Source: Arcuatula senhousia (lineage: Eukaryota > Mollusca > Bivalvia > Mytilida > Mytilidae). Taken from it: a stretch of DNA of 64,000 nt. Shown here piece after piece: positions 1-10,600 of the stretch. Position numbers and translations under genes: made by a program. Each line of letters starts with the position of its first letter. Within the stretch, counting starts at the first letter, position 1. The notes below the pieces were generated by a model. That model made no database searches. It was not told the origin of the DNA and was given only the letters and a program-made list of their open reading frames with translations. The stretch is taken from the NCBI GenBank assembly GCA_963971305.1, contig OZ020305.1, positions 8,651,001-8,715,000 of the forward strand, given 5' to 3'.

Positions 1-716
1 CCAATAGAGGTACTGCTCCCAAGAGCGTCGGGGGGTATAAGAATGACGGGGATTGTCGCAATAAGGAAGTCTGTTGATTATCAATCTATTATGTTCATAA
101 TGATATGGTATTGAATGTAATTCTCCATGGGTGGTTTGGTTTTGGGTTTTTTGACTCATTAAAAAATTCTGCTTTCTAGTAAATAGTTCGAATACGGCTT
201 CCAAGTCACTGTTGGTTTATGTTTTTATAATTGTATCAATTTAGCTTTACACATGTGAATAGTGGATTTTTAAATTGGTACACAATATTTCTCTGCTGGT
301 GTATTAATGGTTATACTGGTTTCTCAAGTCCTTTTGAATCTATTGTATATGTAAGGCACTGGGTACGAAATCTTTGGGATAATCCGGGTTTCCTTTTGAA
401 GTTAAAAATCTAAGTTGATCTGTGGGTTCCTTCCAATAAGTTGTGGGATCAAGTAAGTTTATCAGTGTGTTGATACTCCGTGCAGTTGGCTGTGGGTTCA
501 GCGCGGGTTCGTGCAACGGCGGTTTCCTTAGAGGAATGCAGGGGTTCACAAAGAATAATAAATTAAACGGAAAAGTGAACCAACGCCGGTTTCTTTGGGT
601 TCATCAGAAATCCAGATGAGGATACCTCTTGGTATGCTGGGTTGTCTCTATCAACATTAAAATGAAAAGAAAAAGGACAACAACATCAACTGGATTTGCA
701 AGTCTATGTCTTTATT

Positions 717-768
717 TCTGTTTGACCGACTAGTTTCGGTGCCTAGGGCACCGTCATCAGGGTACAGA
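717..768 (-). ncRNA. Hammerhead-ribozyme-like motif, unit 1 of the 1175-bp array
   Basis: Read on the minus strand, the parts come in type I order. They are an outer stem TCTGT/ACAGA, an inner stem ACC/GGT, the core CTGATGA, stem II GGTGCC/GGCACC with a CTA loop, then GAAA, a minimal stem III, and a GTC cleavage site near 728/727. One extra C lies between CTGATGA and stem II, so the usual 10.1-11.1 G-C pair is absent and activity may be weak. Confidence 0.65.
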
Positions 769-1891
769 TATTAAAAAAATAGGACCTGAAGTACAAATGT
801 GGGTTCATAAAATATGACGTCATAATTAAGAGTCCATGACGACGTTGAAAATGAAAGTGAAAGTAAAATTTAACTATTAATAGAAATAATGGTTTAAAAT
901 ATCTCAAGGCAAAAAAAACAATAATACAAAGTTATCAAATTTGTGTTGAGTTTCTTAATACTATGGTGCCAAGTTTGTAGTATGTTTTTGGTTGGCAAGA
1001 TGTTTGTTTCAGTTTTGTTAAATTCACATGTTGGTTGAGTTTGTAAAGTCAACTTTTTTTGCACTGTTCTGGTGATTTTAAGACTTTCATCAGGCATTAT
1101 CAATGATGAATGGCAGGTATTCCAGTGGACACACATTCTATACTCCCGTACCACTTCCCATGGTTTCCCTCCTGGCCAATAGAGGTACTGCTCCCAAGAG
1201 CGTCGGGGGGTATAAGAATGACGGGGATTGTCGCAATAAGGAAGTCTGTTGATTATCAATCTATTATGTTCATAATGATATGGTATTGAATGTAATTCTC
1301 CATGGGTGGTTTGGTTTTGGGTTTTTTGACTCATTAAAAAATTCTGCTTTCTAGTAAATAGTTCGAATACGGCTTCCAAGTCACTGTTGGTTTATGTTTT
1401 TATAATTGTATCAATTTAGCTTTACACATGTGAATAGTGGATTTTTAAATTGGTACACAATATTTCTCTGCTGGTGTATTAATGGTTATACTGGTTTCTC
1501 AAGTCCTTTTGAATCTATTGTATATGTAAGGCACTGGGTACGAAATCTTTGGGATAATCCGGGTTTCCTTTTGAAGTTAAAAATCTAAGTTGATCTGTGG
1601 GTTCCTTCCAATAAGTTGTGGGATCAAGTAAGTTTATCAGTGTGTTGATACTCCGTGCAGTTGGCTGTGGGTTCAGCGCGGGTTCGTGCAACGGCGGTTT
1701 CCTTAGAGGAATGCAGGGGTTCACAAAGAATAATAAATTAAACGGAAAAGTGAACCAACGCCGGTTTCTTTGGGTTCATCAGAAATCCAGATGAGGATAC
1801 CTCTTGGTATGCTGGGTTGTCTCTATCAACATTAAAATGAAAAGAAAAAGGACAACAACATCAACTGGATTTGCAAGTCTATGTCTTTATT

Positions 1892-1943
1892 TCTGTTTGA
1901 CCGACTAGTTTCGGTGCCTAGGGCACCGTCATCAGGGTACAGA
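1892..1943 (-). ncRNA. Hammerhead-ribozyme-like motif, unit 2 of the 1175-bp array
   Basis: This is an identical copy of the motif at 717-768, exactly 1175 bp away on the same strand. Cleavage at both sites would release a 1175-nt RNA that contains the open frame at 1379-894. Confidence 0.65.
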
Positions 1944-3277
1944 TATTAAAAAAATAGGACCTGAAGTACAAATGTGGGTTCATAAAATATGACGTCATAA
2001 TTAAGAGTCCATGACGACGTTGAAAATGAAAGTGAAAGTAAAATTTAACTATTAATAGAAATAATGGTTTAAAATATCTCAAGGCAAAAAAAACAATAAT
2101 ACAAAGTTATCAAATTTGTGTTGAGTTTCTTAATACTATGGTGCCAAGTTTGTAGTATGTTTTTGGTTGGCAAGATGTTTGTTTCAGTTTTGTTAAATTC
2201 ACATGTTGGTTGAGTTTGTAAAGTCAACTTTTTTTGCACTGTTCTGGTGATTTTAAGACTTTCATCAGGCATTATCAATGATGAATGGCAGGTATTCCAG
2301 TGGACACACATTCTATACTCCCGTACCACTTCCCATGGTTTCCCTCCTGGCCAATAGAGGTACTGCTCCCAAGAGCGTCGGGGGGTATAAGAATGACGGG
2401 GATTGTCGCAATAAGGAAGTCTGTTGATTATCAATCTATTATGTTCATAATGATATGGTATTGAATGTAATTCTCCATGGGTGGTTTGGTTTTGGGTTTT
2501 TTGACTCATTAAAAAATTCTGCTTTCTTGTAAATAGTTTGAATACGGCTTCCAAGTCACTGTTGGTTTATGTTTTTATAATTGTATCAATTTAGCTTTAC
2601 ACATGTGAATAGTGGATTTTTAAAGCTAAATTGATACAATTATAAAAACATAAACCAACAGTGACTTGGAAGCCGTATTCGAACTATTTACAAGAAAGCA
2701 GAATTTTTTAATGAGTCAAAAAACCCAAAACCAAACCACCCATGGAGAATTACATTCAATACCATATCATTATGAACATAATAGATTGATAATCAACAGA
2801 CTTCCTTATTGCGACAATCCCCGTCATTCTTATACCCCCCGACGCTCTTGGGAGCAGTACCTCTATTGGCCAGGAGGGAAACCATGGGAAGTGGTACGGG
2901 AGTATAGAATGTGTGTCCACTGGAATACCTGCCATTCATCATTGATAATGCCTGATGAAAGTCTTAAAATCTCCAGAACAGTGCAAAAAAAGTTGACTTT
3001 ACAAACTCAACCAACATGTGAATTTAACAAAACTGAAACAAACATCTTGCCAACCAAAAACATACTACAAACTTGGCACCATAGTATTAAGAAACTCAAC
3101 ACAAATTTGATAACTTTGTATTATTGTTTTTTTTTGCCTTGAGATATTTTAAACCATTATTTCTATTAATAGTTAAATTTTACTTTCACTTTCATTTTCA
3201 ACGTCGTCATGGACTCTTAATTATGACGTCATATTTTATGAACCCACATTTGTACTTCAGGTCCTATTTTTGTAATA

Positions 3278-3329
3278 TCTGTACCCTGATGACGGTGCCC
3301 TAGGCACCGAAACTAGTCGGTCAAACAGA
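3278..3329 (+). ncRNA. Hammerhead-ribozyme-like motif, inverted arm of the array
   Basis: This plus-strand copy has TCTGT at 3278-3282, ACC at 3283-3285, CTGATGA at 3286-3292, stem II 3294-3299/3303-3308, GAAA at 3309-3312, GTC ending at 3318 (predicted cleavage point), GGT at 3319-3321 and ACAGA at 3325-3329. The extra C at 3293 departs from the consensus. Confidence 0.65.
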
Positions 3330-3489
3330 AATAAAGACATAGACTTGCAAATCCAGTTGATGTTGTTGTCCTTTTTCTTTTCATTTTAATGTTGATAGAG
3401 ACAACCCAGCATACCAAGAGGTATCCTCATCTGGATTTCTGATGAACCCAAAGAAACCGGCGTTGGTTCACTTTTCCGTTTAATTTCTT

Positions 3490-3565
3490 TTAATGTGATG
3501 TGTATACTCATGCTGCCCCTTTTTGGGCCCTTGATTGGAAAATAAAATATGTTCTATGTTCTATG
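3490..3565 (+). repeat. Possible 3' tail of a non-LTR retrotransposon
   Basis: Directly after the array the sequence has a GC-rich hairpin-like stretch, then AATAAAAT and a short repeated TGTTCTATG. This looks like the microsatellite-tailed 3' end of a LINE. No coding part is left. Confidence 0.3.
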
Positions 3566-3780
3566 TGAAACGAATTATATAGAAAAAGGTATGAGATCAA
3601 TGATATCAAATTGAAGAAAAAGGGGTGGTGAAAGTAGTATCTCCCTTGTGTTTTTTTTTCTTCATATTAATGCACATTGACTCTAACAAAATATGGATAG
3701 AGGGGAGCAAGTCCCTGTGGCTCACTCTGGAGCATCATCGCACTGTCCCATTGAATCAATTTAATTGCAGCAAACTGTAC

Positions 3781-3873
3781 CACAGGGGCTTGTGTACAGT
3801 AAAAAAATAAAAAGACCCCTATTAAGGGTATATAGGGGGATTCTTATTTTTTTACTGTACACAAGCCCCTGTG
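3781..3873. mobile_element. Short palindromic MITE with CACAGGGG ends (hAT-like)
   Basis: CACAGGGGCTTGTGTACAGT at 3781 is matched by its reverse complement ending at 3873, with little in between. The ends resemble those of the hAT-like MITEs at 23504 and 41334. The flanking duplication is not clean. Confidence 0.6.
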
Positions 3874-4442
3874 ATTGTACCATAAAAATGGATTTTTTTA
3901 GCAAACTTAAAGCAATGGCTTTTTCATAACAAACAATCTTAACATGAACTACTACTTTTATGCTATTGTTCTACAGTATGCAGATTTACTTATTGAGGGT
4001 AAAAAGTTATTTTATTTTGTGATTTTACTTTCATGCCTACCCATACTCCCTGGACGTAAAAGTGGATGGTCTTCATTTTGTGGGCTTGTATCTAGACCTA
4101 ACTCTGGCTGAGTTGAGTCTGCTTCTGCTTCCATGGGCTCATCCATGACTAGATGTTTAACTAATTTCAATCAATAACACTGTCAAATTGCAATTTTTTG
4201 TTTTGTGTACACCGGAAGTAAATCAGGACTGTCACTAAAAAGTATGTCCCGGGCTCGTTCCCCTCAAATTAAAATTTCTATTTGTGTTTGATTTAAAACA
4301 CCACCATGTTTTTTTTTTATAAAAAGCCAATACAATGAAGCAGTTTTTTTCAGTTAAAAAATCTTGTATTCTATGATCAAAATATTTTAAAATTTTACAT
4401 TGAACGATTTGTTCCGGATTTGAAAATAAATAATTTTGCATC

Positions 4443-4625
4443 ATGGCTGCCTTCATTGAAAACACGAGAAAACATTTTGCAAGTAATAATAGAGTCAGAG
4501 AGCTTCAGGCACATTCAGCAAAAGTCCATTCAGTAGCCTGGAACAGTGATGGCAGACGACTTGCATCAGGATCATATGACAAAACTGTCAACATATTCAC
4601 ACTCTCTGACAAGACAGACAGAATG
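4443..4625 (+). CDS. THOC3: THOC3 exon 1
   Basis: The ATG at 4443 opens MAAFIENTRKHFASNN and the first WD repeat (SAKVHSVAWNSDGRRLASGS). The exon ends after ATG at 4623-4625 at a GTTAGA donor, phase 0. No in-frame ATG lies close upstream. The 5' UTR and promoter cannot be delimited. Confidence 0.93.
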
Positions 4626-7600
4626 GTTAGACCATATCCAAATAAATTTTGTGTATTTTGATTCATACATATTGTACATGTATGCTCAAATTCTAATTAA
4701 TATGTCCTCAAACTAGTCTATCCTTGATTAGACCATTTCTTTCCTCTGTGATATTTTGAAATTTTTGTGCTGATTTTCTGTGAATACACATGATACACGG
4801 GTTGCCCATTTGCGGGATCAGTCACGATTTTAGCCAAGCAAAGGGAATTGTTCAAAAATTGATTCCAACATGCTAATGGACGAAGAAAGTAATTTCTTTA
4901 TTTCCTTTCAAGATTGATTTTTTATGGGTTGGAAATGTTGACTGTGGGTTTACTTGTCAGTTGCAAATGATATTTGCCCATATGTTGAATAATTACAGAA
5001 GAATCGTTGATAGAAAATGCTGTTTCCTTTGTCCCATGTTGAATGACGTCATTTTTCTTCCCTTTGACCCCTAATGACCTCGTCTAAATGGCAAGTCAAA
5101 TCAGGAACAGAAACATTGTGCAATCCATGTATTCAGCCTGGAACTACCCTTTCGTCGGCAGAACACTAGCTAGGGTAAACATGGGGAAAATCGGACAAAG
5201 GGGAAATTCGGACAAACCATTTTTAAGAAGTTTTTCTTATATCAAACAGATACTTAATACAAAGTTTAAAATGGAAATAAAATCTTGTGAGTCTTTTTTT
5301 CTTGATTTTGGTGTTGTCAAACTGACTTCCCGTATGTACGATATAATATCACGTGACATTTACCGAGTCGTTTCCGGTGACCTTCGCTGGACCCGAGAAC
5401 GTAAAGTTTCTGAAGCGGCAAATACAATTCTAATAATTTGGTTGCGCAGGTAAGATAATCTTTTTCTTTTGATCAATGATACTGTATTTGGTAATAATGT
5501 TACTTTAGATCTTTCTTTGCATAATAATATATGTGTTGATATGACAGAAACAGAAATAAAGGATTTATTTTCCATTCAATAACTGTCCGAATTTCCCCAT
5601 TATGAAAAAAAACAAATGGGGAAATTCGGACACGTCTTTTTTGTTAATCATAAAGTTAGAATAAAACACACAATGTTTAAACCACCAAAAATATAGCTTT
5701 TTAAAAGACAAATACAAAAGTGACCAATAGGCTATGCTGAAATGACTTGAATTACATACAGTCACGGAAATTAGCAAAGGACCGACAGCCCATCAACGAC
5801 CTATGAAAATCTGTTCGGTCTTGTAATTTTTTCGCAAATTTTGTAACACAATCTAAGTAAAATATTTCAAAATCATAGATTTGGTCCTGTAGATCCAAAA
5901 TCCAAAAAATCCATGGCTGCATGCATACGGCATCTTTACACTGATACCTCGAGTTCCAAAACTGATGAAAAGCTCACCCAATGTCAACAATTACTCACTC
6001 GTTATAGTTTTATATGTTTTATTTATCTCTGTATATATTGTTACCAGAAAAAAATCCACTATTTGTTTTTAGGATGAAGCTGTTAATCGTAAAAAATGTA
6101 TGGTGTGTAGGAATGCATCATTGGGGACAAAGGCAACTTGCTGTAGGCGCGGGGTATAAACTCGAAAGAGAACATGAAAATTCCAAAGATCAATATGCAG
6201 TTCGTGTTGTGGATGGTCCAAATACTAAGGCATACTTAAAAAGGGACGATGCATTTGTTATAAGTAAATTAATGGACATGAAATTGTCCAATTCGTGGTA
6301 CTTGAAGCCCAAAGAAGACATTGTTGTTAAAAACAAACGAACTGGGCCGCAACAAAACTGTTCAATTGTATGTAAAACTTCCAGTTTGGAACTCGATAAA
6401 GCTATTAATTCTTTATCTAATGATGGATATGTGTTTGAAATTAAAGAATGGCATAAATAAAAACAGTTATTATAAACATATACAGAATACATACCATATT
6501 AGCGAATCCAGAGTGGGGGTTCCGGGGGTCGAAACGTTTTTCTTTTTAAAATAGCTTCATACACTTGACCATAAAAAATAAGGTGCTTCGATGACAGGGA
6601 AAAATAGAGATGACACACAAAAACTATGTCTTATTACAAGTCTGGTCGCCGGACTTGCCTGACATGAATTTACCAATAAATTTCTAATCATTTCCGATCG
6701 TTGAACACCAGGTTTATTTCCTTGTACTTGCGCATGGTTGATATCGTTGGTGCTTGATTTGGCTTTCCTGTTCCAATCTTTTGGTTTTGAGTACTTTTAC
6801 GTTTAATAATTTTGACTTTCTATTTTCCAAGATTTTGATTCAAATACCGCTGATGAGAAGCTACTCCTTGAAATATCGATATACAGCATAACCAAATTAA
6901 CAGTTCTATATCCGTCTTAACCTGTCTTAGAAAATGTATTTTCTTGATCTTCATAAATGACCATACATATCAAAAATTAGTTTCTTAAAAGAATCAATGA
7001 GGTACCAAAGGGGCATTCGAATATCAGAAGTCCGAAATTTGGAGTACAAGACCAGAAAACGATAACGACAAAGACAACACAAAGAAACAACATATTTAAC
7101 CACAAAACAGATACAACTGAATGACAACTAGCAACAGGAACTCCAGCCGTAACAAATGTGAACTCAGGTTCTCCGGAAGATTACGGACGGTAGGAGAAAG
7201 ACACCCCCCTTTTCACCCCTCATATAGCTGAAATACCGATGAAAGGTTCTGATTATAATATAAAAATGGCACTTGGTAACAATATATTACAGAGATAAAA
7301 AGGTATATCTTCTGATGAATCAATACCTTTTATCTTTAATTTATAGATGGCGAGAAAGGTTAAAGGTATTTATCAAAAACAGTCAGAAAATCTATCCAAA
7401 GCTATTGATGCAGTACGCTTAAAACAAATGAGCATAAGAAAGGCCGCTGAGATTTATGGAGTAAAAAAATCTACCCTGGGTGACCATTTGACTGGCAAAG
7501 TTTCTCGAAACAGTAGTGGAAGAAGTACGGTGTTTTCTTTAGACATTGAGAAACAAATAGTGCAAAAGGCGACAGCCGCATCTCAACAAGGCTTTGGTGT

Positions 7601-10600
7601 CTCCAGGAAACAACTTTTACGTAAGGCCGGTCAATTGGCTAGAACAATGAAAATTAAAACTCCCTTTAAGAATGGGATACCCGGCCAAGGCTGGTGGGAC
7701 GGGTTTAGAAACCGAAATCCAGAAATAGTGCTGAGAAAAACAGAAAAGCTGTCTAGTACAAGAGCAAGAAATCTCAATAAACCCCAAGTCGATAAATATT
7801 TCGAGGATTTAGAAATCCATATGAATGATTTAGGCTTAAGAGAAAGTCCGAGCCGTATATGGAACATGGACGAATCGTTTTTATCCATGGAACATGACCC
7901 CCCAAAGAAATTGGCAAGAAAAGGCGTTAAATCGGTACCTGGAGTTGTCTCGAATTCAAGAGAATCGCCAACAGTTGTTGGTTGTATCAATGCATCCGGC
8001 AAAGCAATGCCCCCTATGATAATTGTCAAAGGAAAAACTGAAAAATCTTTAAATGGGTTCAACCAGAATGAAGGCCCAAGTGGTGCCAAGTGGCATTACC
8101 AGAAAAATGCTTGGATCGATGAACCTGGTTGTGTTAAATGGTTCCTAGAGGTCTTTTTAGTCAACTGTGGCCCGGAAAGACCACAGTTGCTCATTGTTGA
8201 CCAACATAGTTCCCATGAGTCACTAGATTTACTTGAGGAGGGAAGAAAGGAAAACATTACCGTAATCGGCTTACCTGCCCACACCACACATTACTTATGC
8301 CCACTAGACCGTACCGTTTTCGGGCCATTCAAAAACACTACAATTCAGCATGTGATGAATTTACCTCCCTCTCGCCCGGAAACTTAGTCATGAAATGGAA
8401 CTGGTCCAGGCTTTGCAAACAAGCATTTGAACTCGCTTTTACGGAAAGAAATATAAAGAGTGGTTTTAGAGCTTGTGGGATTTACCCTCTGAACCCCAGC
8501 ATCATTCCCGCAGAAGCATTTTTGCCCTCTGAGCCTTCCAATAAAGTTCAAATGGAACCAGTGCCGGTACATGTAACAATGGATGAACCTAGTGTGGCCA
8601 GTACTAGTCAGCCACCGGTAACAATCGAGAGTCAGCCACCGGTTACAATCGAGAGTCAACCACCGGTTACAATCGGGAGTCAACCACCGGTTACAATCGG
8701 GAGTCAGCCACCGGTTACAATCGGGGAATCTAGTGAGTCGTCTGATGCTATTGCTAGCAATATCGTGAACATTGAAACATTAGAATCTGCTGGTGACGAA
8801 AATATCGACCTTCTAAGTAGTATCGCTCTCCTTCTAGAAGGAAATAACCCAAACGACGTAACAGTAGTCGAATTACCAATAACATTGCCTCCAACTAATG
8901 CTGGTGACAACCCCTCTGTCAGCATTGCATACGATGCCGGTGCTTCTGATGATCCTTTGTGGTCATCCACCATGATTGTTTCACCAACAAAACCCATTGA
9001 TTTGTCGGATGCAAACAGTTCATCTTCTGTCTGGAACTCGCAAATCGAAAGTATTTTTTCGGTGCCTACTTGTGAGAATGAATCAAAAAAAGAAAAAAAG
9101 AAAAACAAAAAATCAACAGGCCACAAAATACTGACATCACCAGATGTAATAACTGAAAAGAAAATGCAGAAAGAAAAAAAAGCGAGTTTGGCTTTGAAAA
9201 AGCAAACAAATTTGGAAAATAGAAGGAAGAAGGCGTTAGAACAGTTTCTGAAAAAAATGAAGTGAAAATGAAGTCAATTAATATAACTAAACCGAAGAAA
9301 AGTTTATCAAAAAGGCCACTCCAAACCGGCTTATCGTTCGTCGGAAACACTGTGTCTTAAAATTGTTAGCAAAAAAGCTTTAAAAATATAAAGACCCGTG
9401 TGTTTGTAAATGATTTTTAAATCAATGTTTTAGATTACATTTCGTAAACCTATTTGACTGTCACTGAAATCGATGCATTACACAATTATATAGATGATAA
9501 AATACATGTAGGGTCAAACTTTTATCCTGGGCTTAAGGTTTTTTTTTCTAAAATTAAAAAAAAAATATTAAAAAAATTCTTTTTTCACGCCCTCGCAACC
9601 TGTTTTCTTTCAAAAAAGTCCAATGACCGATGGATCGATTTGGAGTGTCCTAGCTAATCAATTGCAAATTTATAAGTTTATAAATCAAACTGCCGGGACG
9701 ATGCCGTAAGTGGACGATGCTAAATAGCAAAAACTTTATACATGTATGATTAATTGGTTCTTAAATGATTAATTTAATGTTCATCCATTTTGCAGTTTGA
9801 TTGCCCAGATAACGTATAAAATTGAATTTCTTGAATACTGCTGCACTATCTATGGCCACTACGACCTGAAATGCTTTACACCGTAATTATACACTGTAAC
9901 GATTTGCTATCATTAAGCAATGAGAAACCAAAAGGGCCATCCGAATATCAAAAGTCCGAAGACAAGCAAAAAAAAAACGAGAAAACGACAAAGACAATAC
10001 AAAAGAAACAACAATATAAAACCAAACAAACAACAGAAAGACAACTAACACGAACTCAAGTTGTAACAAGTGTCAGTTAATCAGGTGCTCCGGAAGAGTA
10101 TAAGATGTTCCCGCCTGCTATCACCCGTGGTGTTGTTCATTCAGCACAAAGTCCGGCGGTGAAGAAAGAAAATACAACAAGGCTCAATCTGCAAGGCTCA
10201 TCTGAGAGATAGAAATCCAATATATTTGTCTATGAGCTTTTGATGTCCGCCAATCAATTTCTTTGGTGACGACAACAGAGGAGCAATATAATCTTGTGTC
10301 AACACATTCTGGGACAGCCGTGACGCTCATTAATCACCATGATGTAATTCCTACAAGCTCTGGAATAGCGAATCAGATGGGATAGGTAAACCAGGAAATT
10401 TTTGAAAACAGTACACTATAATAGCATAACAACTGCATTTAGTGGGATTTTATTGATTTTTCAACGCTTGCGAAAATCTTTCTGTGAAAATGGCGATAAA
10501 AAACAATAAACAAAAATAAAGACCACAAGAAAAGATGAGTGTTTATAAAAGTCAGCTATTTCTGTTTTGTGTGTCCGAATTTCCCCCTTTCCCTGTCCGA

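Larger units (their letters stand above)
1..3489. repeat. Head-to-head tandem array of a 1175-bp hammerhead-bearing unit
   Basis: The unit starting at 1 repeats almost exactly at 1176 and again at 2351, where it breaks off near 2599. After a 25-bp spacer (2600-2624) the sequence runs back in reverse complement from 2625 to about 3489. This gives a palindrome with arms of about 865 bp (1736-2599 against 2625-3488). Left copies read on the minus strand and the right copy on the plus strand, so they diverge from the centre. Each copy holds an open frame of about 160 codons (1379-894 and 2554-2069 minus, 2666-3142 plus), opened by TTG rather than ATG, with no domain I recognise, and a hammerhead-like motif downstream in the same sense. 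The left edge is cut by the window. Confidence 0.9.

Noticed and set aside
2950..2990. CTGATGA match near 2952 as another hammerhead
   Set aside because: No GAAA at the right distance and no flanking stem I.
894..3142. 160-codon frames in the 1175-bp unit as conventional genes
   Set aside because: They open with TTG, match no family I know, and are identical copies within a repeat. Kept only as part of the repeat description and a finding.
5088..5453. 121-codon frame across the left transposon end
   Set aside because: It spans the TIR boundary and host flank, so it cannot be an ancestral gene.
6849..6885. CTGATGAGAAG ... TTGAAAT as a hammerhead inside the transposon
   Set aside because: GAAA is present but stem II and stem I do not pair.
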